Positions 51,784 through 61,195 of a stretch of 64,000 bases of DNA are shown piece by piece; position 1 is the first letter of the stretch, and every line of letters begins with the position of its first letter. The translations under genes were made by a program, and so were the position numbers. Source of the DNA: Flavobacterium notoginsengisoli (lineage in GTDB: Bacteria > Bacteroidota > Bacteroidia > Flavobacteriales > Flavobacteriaceae); assembly GCF_014207905.1 (NCBI RefSeq), contig NZ_JACHLB010000003.1:1-64000 (forward strand), in the 5' to 3' direction. The notes beneath the pieces were generated by a model. The model was given only the letters and a program-made list of their open reading frames with translations, ran no database searches and had not been told where the DNA came from.

Positions 51784-52107
51784 ATAAATAGTTTTATTAG
51801 TTTTCTCTTTGTATTTCTTTAAGCTGAATCAGGTTTTCATCTTTAAAATTGATTTTTGAAATCCGATATTCTTACAACAGCTGTGAAAATTGATATTGCA
51901 AATTAAGCACGCAGAACACTCTGAAATCAAAAAAAATGGTCGAAAGGGAAAAAATGAACTTAAAGAGGAATAAATTAAAGCCTAATAAAAATGAACGCTT
52001 TTCTTTACTGATCTGTTTTCAGATTTTTTTTGAAATGCACACTATAAATTTATCATTTTTAAAAATTATTATTGACTAAATTTGATTCTTTAATTGATCC
52101 ATTTTCC

Positions 52108-53229
52108 ATGAAAAAAGACAAACTGTATCTTTTTACATTTTTATCCCTGCTTGTTGTCGTGTATATCTGCGGTTATTTCAGCATGAATTATTTAGTTGAT
52201 TTGAGCACCAGGCAGTTTTTAAAAATACAGATCGAATCCAGCAAAAGGGAAGCAAAGGAAATGGCAAATCTCATTTCTTTTCAGGCACAACAGCATAATG
52301 ATAAACAGCTCATTATCAATAACGTTCAGAAAAGCATTGAAAAGACCGACACACAGACGGGATTCATCTGCATGTTTGACCATACGGGAAAAGAAATCTG
52401 CCATCCCAATCCTGAAAAAATAGGCCGGATGACAGGACCGGACGAGTCTTTTATTTCCAGCATCCATAACAGCAGCGAAGCTGGCCCTGAAGATTTTTAC
52501 TCCTATCTAAAAAATAAAACAGAAGGCGGCGGTCTGCGAAATTTTAATGATCCTGAGCGTGAATCGGAAATCATCTATCTGCATCCTGTTAAAAATACAG
52601 ACTGGATTGTAGCCTCGCATGCAAATATTAAAAACATTAACAAACAGGCTGGGGATTTAAAATTTTACTTCATTTTGGTGTATCTCTCAACGGGCCTTTT
52701 AATTGTCATTCTTTCGTTTTTTATGGTCCGCCTTTTTGGAAGCCGCTATGAAAGAAAACTGGAGCAGAAAAATGAAACGCTTTTTAATGAAGTTCTAAAC
52801 TTATCAAAACTCAATTCCGATCTTGCCGGCTACAAAACAAAAATAAATGCATTCGAAAAGATAGAGAGTGCAGATGTTTCGGCATCAAGTAAAAAAAGAA
52901 TTCTGACTTATTTGAAAAATGAAATTGTTTCTCTTGAAATTGAAAACATTGCTTATATCTATATGGAAAATACCATTACTTATGTTAAAGATATAAACTC
53001 AAAAGTATCCACCAGCAGCAGCAGTTTAGAAGAAATCTATAATGAACTTGACAGCAACGTTTTCTTTAGAGCCAACAGACAATTTATTGTTTCTATAAAA
53101 TCCATTGATAAAATACTTAAATATGGAAACAATCAGTTGAAGATTGAAGTGATTCCGAAATCCGATGCTGCTATTATAATCAGTAAAAACAAGGCTGCCG
53201 AATTTAAAGCCTGGTTAAACAGACAGTAA
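52108..53229 (+). CDS. Membrane-bound Cache-LytTR regulator
   Basis: A 373-aa protein from ATG 52108 (MKKDKLYLFTFLSLLVVVY). Two membrane spans (about 7-30 and 190-212) enclose an extracytoplasmic Cache-like sensor (TGFICMFDHTGKEICHPNPE). A short coiled coil and a cytoplasmic LytTR DNA-binding domain follow (about 270-373, with FFRANRQFIVSIKSI). It is a one-component transmembrane regulator that would have to bind DNA at the membrane. No LytTR direct repeat of the kind at 36332-44407 was found beside it. Confidence 0.82.
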   Translation: MKKDKLYLFTFLSLLVVVYICGYFSMNYLVDLSTRQFLKIQIESSKREAKEMANLISFQAQQHNDKQLIINNVQKSIEKTDTQTGFICMFDHTGKEICHPNPEKIGRMTGPDESFISSIHNSSEAGPEDFYSYLKNKTEGGGLRNFNDPERESEIIYLHPVKNTDWIVASHANIKNINKQAGDLKFYFILVYLSTGLLIVILSFFMVRLFGSRYERKLEQKNETLFNEVLNLSKLNSDLAGYKTKINAFEKIESADVSASSKKRILTYLKNEIVSLEIENIAYIYMENTITYVKDINSKVSTSSSSLEEIYNELDSNVFFRANRQFIVSIKSIDKILKYGNNQLKIEVIPKSDAAIIISKNKAAEFKAWLNRQ

Positions 53230-53367
53230 GTTCTATCCATTCAAAGGAAGACAGATAGTTTGGCGAGAGAAAAAGTTGGTTCGCAAAATGACTGACAGTC
53301 GGCACGCCGGCCTCATCTGACTTCTCTTCATAAAAATATGATTTTTATAATTTCTCAAAACGCTCGA

Positions 53368-53583
53368 TTACATCTTTACTGCTTTTACCTCTCTAAGAAA
53401 TTGTCTTCTATAAAATTGTTCACTAAAGCTTAACAGCAAATCGAAATTTGACTGTAAGATTGATAATGTTTGATCGTCGAGATTCTGGCTGCACTCTTTT
53501 TCAATATTATTCAGGCAACTAATTAATTTGCGTTTCTCGCTCTCTGAAATAAAGAATGCCTCATTGCAAAAATATTTTTTCAA
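53368..53583 (-). pseudogene. Internal fragment of an AraC-family regulator
   Basis: The 71-aa frame (FISESEKRKLISCLNNIEKE, then LQSNFDLLLSFSEQFYRRQF) matches the linker between the ligand-binding and DNA-binding domains of Flavobacteriaceae AraC regulators. Both flanking domains are missing. It points away from the esterase gene at 53649, which such a regulator could once have controlled. Confidence 0.55.
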
Positions 53584-53648
53584 TTATCTAATGTTCTTTA
53601 CTTAAACCTTCGTTGTTTTAATCAGTCTTAATATTAAATTTTCCTCTC

Positions 53649-54431
53649 ATGATTAAACATATTTTCGCATTCCTTTTCATCACATCTGCAGCCATTGCCC
53701 AGCAAAAATCAATTCCGGTAATTAAGCATTGGCAGGTAGACGGCTTAGACCGTGAAGCTTTGATTTACATTCCTTCCACCGCTCAAAGCAAGCTGAGTCC
53801 TGTAATTTTTCTATTTCATGGCCATGGCGGCAATATGCAGGAAATGTTTGATAGCCACAATTTTCAGGACCTTTGGCCTGAAGCGATAGTAATAGTACCG
53901 CAGGGTTTAAAAACTCCCGGACAACTTGTAGATAAGGCCGGTAAGTTCTCTGGATGGCAACAGCAGCCAGGCGATATGGATGACCGTGATATCCATTTTT
54001 TTGATACGATGGTCCAATCGATAGCAGATCAATACAAGATTGACAAACAGCACATTTTTGCCACTGGCCACTCTAATGGCGGAAGCTTTACCTATCTGTT
54101 ATGGGCAATGCGCGGAAATGTTCTGGCAGCCGTTGCCCCATCAGCTGCAGTAGCATTTAAATTCAATAATTTACTAGAGGCAAAACCTGTCATGCATATT
54201 ATGGGAGAAAATGATAATTTAGTAAAGCCTTTATGGCAGAAAATGCAAATCAGCAGCTTGCTAAAACTTAATAAGTGCAGTAAGACCGGGAGGGCGTACG
54301 ATTCCTCTACAGTTGTTTATTCCTCTGAGATTAATGCCCCTGTTGCAGTTTACAAGCATCCGGGAGGACACGTTTATCCTTCAGATGCGGATAAAGCGGT
54401 TGTCAAGTTTTTTAAAAATGAATTTTTATAA
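53649..54431 (+). CDS. Secreted PHB-depolymerase/LpqC-type esterase
   Basis: A 260-aa alpha/beta hydrolase with a signal peptide (1-17, AIAQQ). Visible are an oxyanion HGHGG motif (about 58-62), nucleophile Ser in GHSNGGS (about 140) and a catalytic His in HPGGHVYP near the C-terminus. Homologues cleave polyester or feruloyl-type bonds. It is monocistronic and ends at a terminator. Confidence 0.88.
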   Translation: MIKHIFAFLFITSAAIAQQKSIPVIKHWQVDGLDREALIYIPSTAQSKLSPVIFLFHGHGGNMQEMFDSHNFQDLWPEAIVIVPQGLKTPGQLVDKAGKFSGWQQQPGDMDDRDIHFFDTMVQSIADQYKIDKQHIFATGHSNGGSFTYLLWAMRGNVLAAVAPSAAVAFKFNNLLEAKPVMHIMGENDNLVKPLWQKMQISSLLKLNKCSKTGRAYDSSTVVYSSEINAPVAVYKHPGGHVYPSDADKAVVKFFKNEFL

Positions 54432-54466
54432 TTTTAGGAACAAAATGACAATGTGCTACAAACTAG

Positions 54467-54495
54467 AAAGCCCGAAATCTCTTTCAGGCTTTTTA
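54467..54495 (+). terminator. Terminator of the esterase gene
   Basis: AAAGCCCGAAA and TTTCAGGCTTT pair with one mismatch around TCTC, followed by TTT. A separate 11-bp inverted repeat (ACCTTGTTTTT 54586-54596 with AAAAACAAGGT 54617-54627) lies farther on; no gene was found in 54432-54780. Confidence 0.75.
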
Positions 54496-54780
54496 TCATT
54501 ATTCTGTTATTTGCAGTTTTTTTGCTTTTACGGCATTTTTCAAATTTTTTAAAAGCTCTCGAAACTTCTGCGGCTGAATCGTGGCACCTTGTTTTTTCCG
54601 AAATTAAAATCTCCGTAAAAACAAGGTTTGCTTAGGTTAGAATCGTAGGTAGAATCGCATCACATTAATTTTTGAAAAAGTAAAATTTCATTATTAATTG
54701 GCGTCCTCCTAGTTTAGGTTTGAAACATCTAAAATCTCATATAATAGAGCAAAGTCCGCAGATGCGCTTTGCTGGACTGC

Positions 54781-55509
54781 TTATTTTTTTATATCCTTTT
54801 TTCTTTGCATAATTAATTGTCTGACTGATGCCAAATGCGCAAATAATACCACTGGGACTATAAAGGTCGGCAACCAGCTAAAGGGAAAGTAAAGAATTGC
54901 GATATTGGGCTGTTCAAACGCAAAACTCTGTAAGGGTGATGGTGCAGAAAGCATCGCAGTTACCACTACATTCAACAGCAGGCCGAGGCAGATGAAATTC
55001 CATATTAGAATTACCCGTCGGCCCAATATCGGTTTTACAAACCCAAAATAAGCAATTATAGGTGCTGTTACTCCCGCAAAAATGTCAAAGTTTCGGCCTT
55101 CAAAAGTGATGGCCTGAGGAACAAGCTTGTTGAGAAAAAGCCAATACAAAATGATTTCGACCGGAATCCTCACAACATGCAGGCAGGCCAGTTGCTTAAG
55201 GGGCAGGCCGTCAACAAAATGCTGTCCGCCTCGGGTAAGAAATAGTAAAACAATTGCCAGTACCGCCGGAAAAATACCTGCAAGCATAATTATCGGAGGA
55301 GATGCGTCTGTGGTTGAGCTGTAAATATCTTTAAGAGCTAAAAAAGCCTGCAGCAGCAGCCAGATTGCCAATCCTATTGAAAGCGGCGCCGCTTTTTTTC
55401 GGATCTGGCGCGAATCAGACGCTCTAATGGTCCAAAAGCAAAACAGTAAAGTCCCCAAGCTTGTAAGTCCAAAGCCCAACGGAACGTATATCGGCAAATT
55501 GTCTATCAT
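54781..55509 (-). CDS. Seven-span integral membrane protein, unknown function
   Basis: A 242-aa protein with about seven hydrophobic segments (for example PLGFGLTSLGTLLFCFWTI and IWLLLQAFLAL) and a basic C-terminal tail (MQRKKDIKK). It has no transporter signature I recognise. It is a single gene between long non-coding stretches. Confidence 0.75.
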   Translation of the reverse strand: MIDNLPIYVPLGFGLTSLGTLLFCFWTIRASDSRQIRKKAAPLSIGLAIWLLLQAFLALKDIYSSTTDASPPIIMLAGIFPAVLAIVLLFLTRGGQHFVDGLPLKQLACLHVVRIPVEIILYWLFLNKLVPQAITFEGRNFDIFAGVTAPIIAYFGFVKPILGRRVILIWNFICLGLLLNVVVTAMLSAPSPLQSFAFEQPNIAILYFPFSWLPTFIVPVVLFAHLASVRQLIMQRKKDIKK

Positions 55510-56278
55510 TCTCTGTCTGGTTAACCTTAGTAAGTCTGCTATTTAGCGCCCCCTTGATTTTATATCGTGGATCCATTTGATCTACTTATAATCATTAGGA
55601 TTCATCCGTAATTTTTTTCAATTAACTAATATATAAACAATTATTTACATATAAGTCCTTGATTACTATTTTAGAAAATATTTTATGCAGAGCGTGTCCC
55701 TCCGAACAAAAGCATATGGCAATCAAATACCAAGGTATAGTTTTTAAAAATAAAATAAAATCACTGTCATGGGCTAAAGTGGCTGAACGCTGTTTAAAAT
55801 TTCCTAACCGCAATTATCATAAAATATTCTGATTAGCATTGCTGCTTATAAATATGTCAACACTCCGGCTGGCAATACAGGCTGCGCCATTCTGCATTTT
55901 TATAATGGAATACTAAAAATCTACAAAAGCAAATGGAACTTATGATGTTTTAAATCTGCATGCCTCTCAAGCTCAAATAGATTTAAAAATGCTTTTTTAC
56001 AACTTTATTTACAAAAGAGGCTTTATTAACGTTAATAAAACCTCTTTTTTTTGCATGCCCGCCTTTTAAGCCCTAAATTAGCAATTATGCCTATCAAGCA
56101 GCTTCAATAAATGCCTGATGCCTTCGGCCTTTTTTAAGGGCTTACTATTTTACTGCAGTAAAATCCCACACATCCATATCGGATCTAAACACAGGCCATC
56201 ACCGGCAATTTTACCCATTATTTTTGCAGGCTGCGGCAAAAACTATGTAAAAATATTAACTGAAATAAATTACAAATT
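55510..56278. other. Long gene-free stretch with hairpin at 56013-56048
   Basis: No convincing gene in 769 bp. A 63-codon minus-strand frame at 55622-55813 has no homologous feel and no start signals. AAAAGAGG-C-TTTATTAAC pairs with GTTAATAAA-A-CCTCTTTT (56013-56048) and is followed by T, a strong terminator-like hairpin with no gene in front of it. It may be the scar of a deleted gene. Confidence 0.55.
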
Positions 56279-57355
56279 ATGAATGAGATTTTGAGCACGA
56301 CTATTCTGGGAAACACAATTTACAAATGGCTGACGGCGCTAATGATCATAATATTCACATTTGCGATCTTAAAGATATTCAGGATTTTGATCTTCAGGCG
56401 GCTTAAGAGCTGGGCGGCATCCACTGAAACATCCTGGGATGAATTTGCCCTGCAGGTTATAGAGCGGAACATTCTGCCGCTCCTATATATCACCACTGTC
56501 TATTTTGCCGGCAAGATATTATATATTGGAGAAAAAACAGAAAAAATTCTGCATATCGCCTATATGATGGCCTTTACATTTTTTGCCATAAGAATAATTG
56601 TTTCCGCTTTCAGAAAATTCGTCCTGTCCTTTATACAGCGTGATGAGGAAAGCGAAAGCAAAGAGAAGCAGGCAGGAGGACTTATCGCTATTGTAAATAT
56701 TATCATATGGATATTGGGAGCGGTATTCCTCATTGACAATATGGGATATAATGTCACAGCCATTGTAGCCGGTCTGGGTGTCGGAGGTATAGCAATTGCA
56801 CTGGCGGCACAGGCCGTGCTTGGAGATCTGTTCAGCTATTTTGTAATCTTTTTTGACCGTCCTTTTGAAATAGGCGATTTTGTAACAGTGGGAAGCGATA
56901 GCGGCGTCATTGAATACATCGGCATCAAAACCACACGCATCAGAACGCTCAATGGAGAGCAGCTGGTCTGCTCAAACACAGACCTGACCAATTCAAGGCT
57001 TCGCAACTTCAAGCGCATGGAAAGAAGAAGAATAGTTTTCACGCTGGGCGTAACTTATCAGACAGCAGCTCAGCAGCTCAGCGGCATACCTGATATTGTG
57101 AGGAACATCATTGCTTCAGAAGAAAAGCTTAGCTATGACAGAGGGCATTTTTCAGGATTTGGAGATTCAAGCCTTAACTTTGAATTTGTCTACTACGTGG
57201 AAGATCCAGATTACAATATTTACATGAATGCGCAGCAGTCGGTATATCTTGAGATCTTCAGAACATTTGCCGAAAAAGGCATTGAATTTGCCTATCCGAC
57301 GCAGACCCTGCAGATCGAGGGGCTGCAAAACCATGCTCTGCAGAACCTTCAATAG
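56279..57355 (+). CDS. MscS-family mechanosensitive ion channel
   Basis: A 358-aa channel with membrane spans at about 15-33, 67-85, 93-112 and 138-160. The pore helix and following loop are GLGVGGIAIALAAQAVLGDL, then FDRPFEIGDFV. The cytoplasmic domain is typical of small MscS homologues. It releases solutes on osmotic downshock. Confidence 0.92.
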   Translation: MNEILSTTILGNTIYKWLTALMIIIFTFAILKIFRILIFRRLKSWAASTETSWDEFALQVIERNILPLLYITTVYFAGKILYIGEKTEKILHIAYMMAFTFFAIRIIVSAFRKFVLSFIQRDEESESKEKQAGGLIAIVNIIIWILGAVFLIDNMGYNVTAIVAGLGVGGIAIALAAQAVLGDLFSYFVIFFDRPFEIGDFVTVGSDSGVIEYIGIKTTRIRTLNGEQLVCSNTDLTNSRLRNFKRMERRRIVFTLGVTYQTAAQQLSGIPDIVRNIIASEEKLSYDRGHFSGFGDSSLNFEFVYYVEDPDYNIYMNAQQSVYLEIFRTFAEKGIEFAYPTQTLQIEGLQNHALQNLQ

Positions 57356-57474
57356 CAAGCCCTTTAAAATAAAGATGCAGTTTCAAGAAAAGAACAGCCA
57401 GATAGATTTTTCAATTTATCTAGCTGTTGGCTTTTTAGGCATAGAAAGATGCAAACTGATGGTCCAATTTTAAA

Positions 57475-57503
57475 AAAACGCCTCATTCAAAATGAGGCGT
57501 TTT
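57475..57503. terminator. Bidirectional terminator between mscS and integrase
   Basis: AAAACGCCTCATT (57475-57487) and AATGAGGCGTTTT (57491-57503) form a perfect 13-bp stem around CAA, with A/T tails on both sides. It serves both convergent genes. Confidence 0.92.
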
Positions 57504-57527
57504 AAAATTGCAAAATCTTTAGAAGTT

Positions 57528-58670
57528 TCAATCTAATGAGATTCTGTTGGCCGCATCCCTTTTCTTTTGGTCAATTACTCTTGCATAAACCTGCGTCGTC
57601 TTAACGCTCCTATGCCCCAGCATCTTAGAGACTGTAAAAATATCGGTTCCAGCGGTAATCTGAAGTGTTGCATAAGTATGCCTGAAGCAGTGAAAAGTAA
57701 TGTGTTTTCTGATTCCTGATAATGCTACCCATACTGGAAGCACCCTGTCAACATCCCATTTATTCAATCCTTTAAAAACCAATTCTTTTTCTCCCCTTCT
57801 TTTTCCAAGCAGACTAAAAGCTTCTTCTGAAATTGGCATCGACTCTGCGCCTTCTGTTTTCTTCTGCCGGAAGATCACATAATAGCCATCATTTTCAATA
57901 TACTGGATTTCAGACCACACCAGTTTTGCAATATCAACGTAACGTATTCCTGTGAGCACCGAAAACATAGAAATCTTTCGCACTAAATCGTTGGGACAAG
58001 GCGTTGCAAAAAGTCTCCGGGTTTCCTCAATGGTCATAAAGCTTCGCTGCGATTCCAATTCTTTTATCGAACCTATCTTTGCATTAATATCTGTTTTTAA
58101 TTTATCTTCCCTGTATGCTCCCTTTAGAGTCGTTTTTATCTTGTTGTAATAGGAAAGCGCCGTATTGCGCGAAAGCTGTTTTTTATTCTTTCTCATGCTT
58201 TTCGCTTTTACAAGATAGTCCCTGAAATCCTCAATTAAAGTAACCGTAACATCTTTAAAGAGCAGGTCCTTTCCTCCGAGAAATATTTCGAAATGCCTGA
58301 TCGCACAATTCCAGATCGATAAATTATTCCCTTCCTTTTTCTGTCCTAGCTTTTTATAGTATTTAAGAAATGATTCATTGCCTCTTGCCTGCAGCTGCAG
58401 CTGCTCTTTTTCAAATGGAGAATATATCTCTGCTTTATTGATTTCATTCTGTCTTCTCGCGCGAATCATCTCTGCGGCATGCAGGTTTTCTGCATTTGCC
58501 AGTTTCTGATATTGGTCGGCAGGTTTCAGGTAAATGTAAAGTTTCAAAAACTCGCGTCTGCTGAAATCGTTTAAACTTTCGTCCCAAACCGGCGGATAGA
58601 AATCCAGATACAAAGACATTCTTCCTTTGGAAATAGCTTTTTTTCTAAGTGTTACGATACTTTTACCCAT
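57528..58670 (-). CDS. Tyrosine recombinase (integrase) with SAM-like core-binding domain
   Basis: A 380-aa integrase from ATG 58670 (MGKSIVTLRKKAISKG). An arm-type DNA-binding N-terminus, a SAM-like domain (about 115-205) and a complete catalytic domain are present: Arg243 (TGIRYV), Lys271 (RQKKTEG), His327-x-x-Arg330 (HCFRH), His353 (LGHRS) and nucleophile Tyr362 (VYARV). All residues are intact, so it should be active. It overlaps the HTH-protein gene and lies less than 1 kb from the 3' end of mnmE, a known target of genomic islands in other bacteria. Confidence 0.93.
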   Translation of the reverse strand: MGKSIVTLRKKAISKGRMSLYLDFYPPVWDESLNDFSRREFLKLYIYLKPADQYQKLANAENLHAAEMIRARRQNEINKAEIYSPFEKEQLQLQARGNESFLKYYKKLGQKKEGNNLSIWNCAIRHFEIFLGGKDLLFKDVTVTLIEDFRDYLVKAKSMRKNKKQLSRNTALSYYNKIKTTLKGAYREDKLKTDINAKIGSIKELESQRSFMTIEETRRLFATPCPNDLVRKISMFSVLTGIRYVDIAKLVWSEIQYIENDGYYVIFRQKKTEGAESMPISEEAFSLLGKRRGEKELVFKGLNKWDVDRVLPVWVALSGIRKHITFHCFRHTYATLQITAGTDIFTVSKMLGHRSVKTTQVYARVIDQKKRDAANRISLD

Positions 58671-59232
58671 GGCTCTCAACATTAAATAACAAATCCAAAT
58701 CACTCTGTGCGACATGTACGAACTTACCTATACAGTATTTTTTAATTCCCTGGCTCTGAATCATATTGTATAGTGCGGCAGGCGAAACATTAAATCTCTT
58801 CTGAGCCTCGCCAATCGTATAGCAGTTTTCAATACCCGGAAAGCTATTGGGATCCTGTTTGTTTTGACCAGCTGTATTAAGACTTTCCAAAAACTGCTCA
58901 ATGGCACTTCGATATATAATGGAACGGTATCCATTTTTGACAATTTCCAATTCACTTTTTGCATTTAACCTATAAAGTGTTCTTCTGCTAAAACCTGTAT
59001 ATTCAACAGCCTGATCAATAGTGAAAAAATCAAGCTTTTCCAAAAATCCCTTGCGAGAACTTTTCAGAGCTTCCCGCTCCTCTCTGGCCACTTCTTTTAG
59101 TTTTTCTTTTTTGTCTCTTTTATAGCTTTTGCTTGCGCATGACAAAGAACAAAATTTTGTTTTTGTCGTCTTTGCTGTAAATTCCTTGTAACAGAATTGA
59201 CAGATCCTGATAATCCTAATGTTTGAACTCAT
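58663..59232 (-). CDS. Zinc-finger and double helix-turn-helix protein, excisionase-like
   Basis: A 189-aa protein from ATG 59232. It has a CxxC...CxxxC zinc finger (CQFC, then CSLSC, about 12-35), a basic linker and two HTH_17/excisionase-type domains (FTIDQAVEYTGFSRRTLYRL and YTIGEAQKRFNVSPAALYNM). Its stop overlaps the integrase start, so the two are co-expressed. It is probably a directionality factor or target-site binding partner. The tandem pair of HTH domains is uncommon for a simple Xis. Confidence 0.8.
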   Translation of the reverse strand: MSSNIRIIRICQFCYKEFTAKTTKTKFCSLSCASKSYKRDKKEKLKEVAREEREALKSSRKGFLEKLDFFTIDQAVEYTGFSRRTLYRLNAKSELEIVKNGYRSIIYRSAIEQFLESLNTAGQNKQDPNSFPGIENCYTIGEAQKRFNVSPAALYNMIQSQGIKKYCIGKFVHVAQSDLDLLFNVESHG

Positions 59233-59552
59233 AATTTTTAAATTTAAGTGTCCCACCGTACTTAAATGTTCTGTTGTCCGTCCCCAGTGATTTCAATATA
59301 TGCAGCGATTCTTGTACCTTAAAAACAAATACCGGCCACATTACTAACGATGAAAGATTTCTGAGTGCCAGAAATAATCTTCGCTAATTTCTGTACCAGA
59401 AATTAGCACATTAGAATCATTGCATAACTATATCCGTGTGCCAAAATTTGTCCAATTCTGTCACAAAATTTTGTACCTCAAATTTCGAGGTACAAATAAG
59501 AGGCAGATTTGAGCAAAAAAACACATAATATTCAGAAAAACAATTCAATAAA
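59233..59552. other. Candidate attachment/recombinase-binding region with inverted repeats
   Basis: Three inverted repeats lie in tandem: ATTTCTG/CAGAAAT (59357-59363 with 59369-59375), GCTAATTTCTG/CAGAAATTAGC (59383-59393 with 59397-59407) and TTTGTACCTC/GAGGTACAAA (59470-59479 with 59487-59496). CAGAAATTAGCA (59397-59408) recurs exactly at 59639-59650 in the last codons of mnmE. The block lies upstream of the recombinase operon, so the repeats may be recombinase core or arm sites, an attachment junction, or operators for the HTH protein. Confidence 0.55.
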
Positions 59553-59593
59553 AAAAGAGCTACAGTGTTAATTATCAACACTATAACTCTTTT
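59553..59593 (-). terminator. Terminator of mnmE
   Basis: On the minus strand AAAAGAG and AGTGTT pair with CTCTTTT and AACACT (two internal mismatches), followed by T-rich sequence toward 59540. It lies 33 bp past the mnmE stop. Confidence 0.65.
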
Positions 59594-59625
59594 CGTTATT
59601 TTTGTTTTGTTTTATTTTGCGCCTT

Positions 59626-61026
59626 CTATTTGCCGATGCAGAAATTAGCAAAAATATTCCCCAACAATTCATCATTTGAAACCTGACCTGTGATAAGCCC
59701 GAATTGATACAAAGCTTCACGAATATCAAGCGCCATAAGATCACTTGAAAGTCCTGATTCTAAACCAAATTTTACTTTCTGAATTTCATCTAAAGCTTTT
59801 AATAACGAATCATAATGTCTTGTATTGGTTACAATTGTTTCATTATTACGAAGTGCACCAGTATTTACAAAAGATAGCAATTCATTTTTTAAATCCTCTA
59901 CTCCTATTTTTTCTTTAGCAGAAATTAATAGCAGTTTTGCATTTAAATTTTCTAATTGATTGGTAATATTTTGTACTTCATCTGCCGATAAAATATCTTT
60001 TTTATTGACAACAATTAGTAAAGGTTTAAGCGGATATTTATTCTTGATTTGTTCAATTTCATTTACAAATTCTGAACTTGAAGCTTGGAATTTCAATCCA
60101 TCAAATAAATAAATTACAACTTGCGCTTGGTCAATTTTTTCGAAGGTTTTCTTAATTCCGATACTTTCTACAACATCTTTTGTGTCACGAATTCCGGCAG
60201 TATCAATAAATCTGAATCCGATTCCTCCGATAACCAATTCGTCTTCAATTGTATCACGAGTTGTTCCAGCAATATCAGAAACAATCGCTCTTTCTTCATT
60301 CAATAAAGCATTCAATAAAGTTGATTTACCCACATTTGGCTCGCCGACAATTGCAACCGGAATTCCGTTTTTGATTACATTTCCAACAGCAAATGAATCG
60401 ATTAAACGTTTTAAAACAAATTCGATTCTGTTTAGTAATTCATGAAATTGAGTTCGATCTGCAAATTCAACATCTTCTTCAGCAAAATCTAATTCCAACT
60501 CGATTAAAGAAGCAAAGTTTAAAAGCTCTTCGCGAAGTTTTGCAATTTCATTACTAAATCCTCCTCGCATTTGCTGCATTGCAATTTGATGTGAAGCTTC
60601 ATTATCAGACGAAATTAAATCGGCAACGGCTTCTGCCTGCGATAAATCTAATTTTCCGTTTAAGAAAGCACGAAGTGTAAACTCACCCGCATCGGCCATT
60701 CTACAGCCTTTTCGAAGCAATAATTGAATAATTTGCTGCTGAATATAAGTAGATCCGTGGCAGGAAATTTCAATCGTATCTTCTCCTGTGTATGAATTTG
60801 GACCTTTAAAAACCGAAACTAAAACTTCATCAAGCATTTTACTTTCATCAATAATATGTCCTAAATGCAATGTGTGGGTTTTCTGTTTAGTTAAATCTTT
60901 ATTTTTAATAGATTTAAAAACCGAATTTCCAATTGTAATGGCTTCAGCTCCAGAAATTCGAATTATGGCGATAGCTCCAGCTCCCGAAGGTGTAGCCAAA
61001 GCAACTATAGAATCTTGATTTATCAT
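59626..61026 (-). CDS. mnmE: tRNA modification GTPase MnmE (TrmE)
   Basis: A 466-aa protein from ATG 61026 (MINQDSIVALATPSGAGAIAI). An N-terminal formyl-THF-binding domain, a helical domain and an inserted Ras-like G domain (GEPNVGKS, DTAGIRDT, NKKD) precede the invariant C-terminus FCIGK. With MnmG it makes the cmnm5 modification at the wobble uridine of several tRNAs. The gene is intact. Its 3' end shares 12 bp with the repeat region next to the integrase. Confidence 0.97.
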   Translation of the reverse strand: MINQDSIVALATPSGAGAIAIIRISGAEAITIGNSVFKSIKNKDLTKQKTHTLHLGHIIDESKMLDEVLVSVFKGPNSYTGEDTIEISCHGSTYIQQQIIQLLLRKGCRMADAGEFTLRAFLNGKLDLSQAEAVADLISSDNEASHQIAMQQMRGGFSNEIAKLREELLNFASLIELELDFAEEDVEFADRTQFHELLNRIEFVLKRLIDSFAVGNVIKNGIPVAIVGEPNVGKSTLLNALLNEERAIVSDIAGTTRDTIEDELVIGGIGFRFIDTAGIRDTKDVVESIGIKKTFEKIDQAQVVIYLFDGLKFQASSSEFVNEIEQIKNKYPLKPLLIVVNKKDILSADEVQNITNQLENLNAKLLLISAKEKIGVEDLKNELLSFVNTGALRNNETIVTNTRHYDSLLKALDEIQKVKFGLESGLSSDLMALDIREALYQFGLITGQVSNDELLGNIFANFCIGK

Positions 61027-61140
61027 GCCGCAAAGGTACAAAAAAAGGCTAAAATCATTTAAACAATCACAGAGCAAAATTTCTTCCAAAACAGACATAT
61101 TAACAAATTATTAAGTGTTAAAATACTGATAATTATCAGG

Positions 61141-61169
61141 TTGTTTTACTTCTAGAATGAGTAAATTTG
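61141..61169 (+). promoter_or_regulatory. Promoter of the universal stress gene
   Basis: TTG (61141-61143), an 18-bp spacer and TAAATTTG (61162-61169) match the Bacteroidota consensus. It overlaps an upstream in-frame ATG, which supports the start at 61196. Confidence 0.65.
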
Positions 61170-61195
61170 AGAGACAAACCTTAATTCTAAATACG

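Noticed and set aside
54586..54627. Inverted repeat ACCTTGTTTTT/AAAAACAAGGT as an insertion-sequence end
   Set aside because: There is no transposase, no target duplication and a spacer of only 20 nt; it is more likely a simple hairpin.
55622..55813. 63-codon minus-strand frame in a long gap
   Set aside because: No ribosome-binding context, promoter or protein-like pattern.
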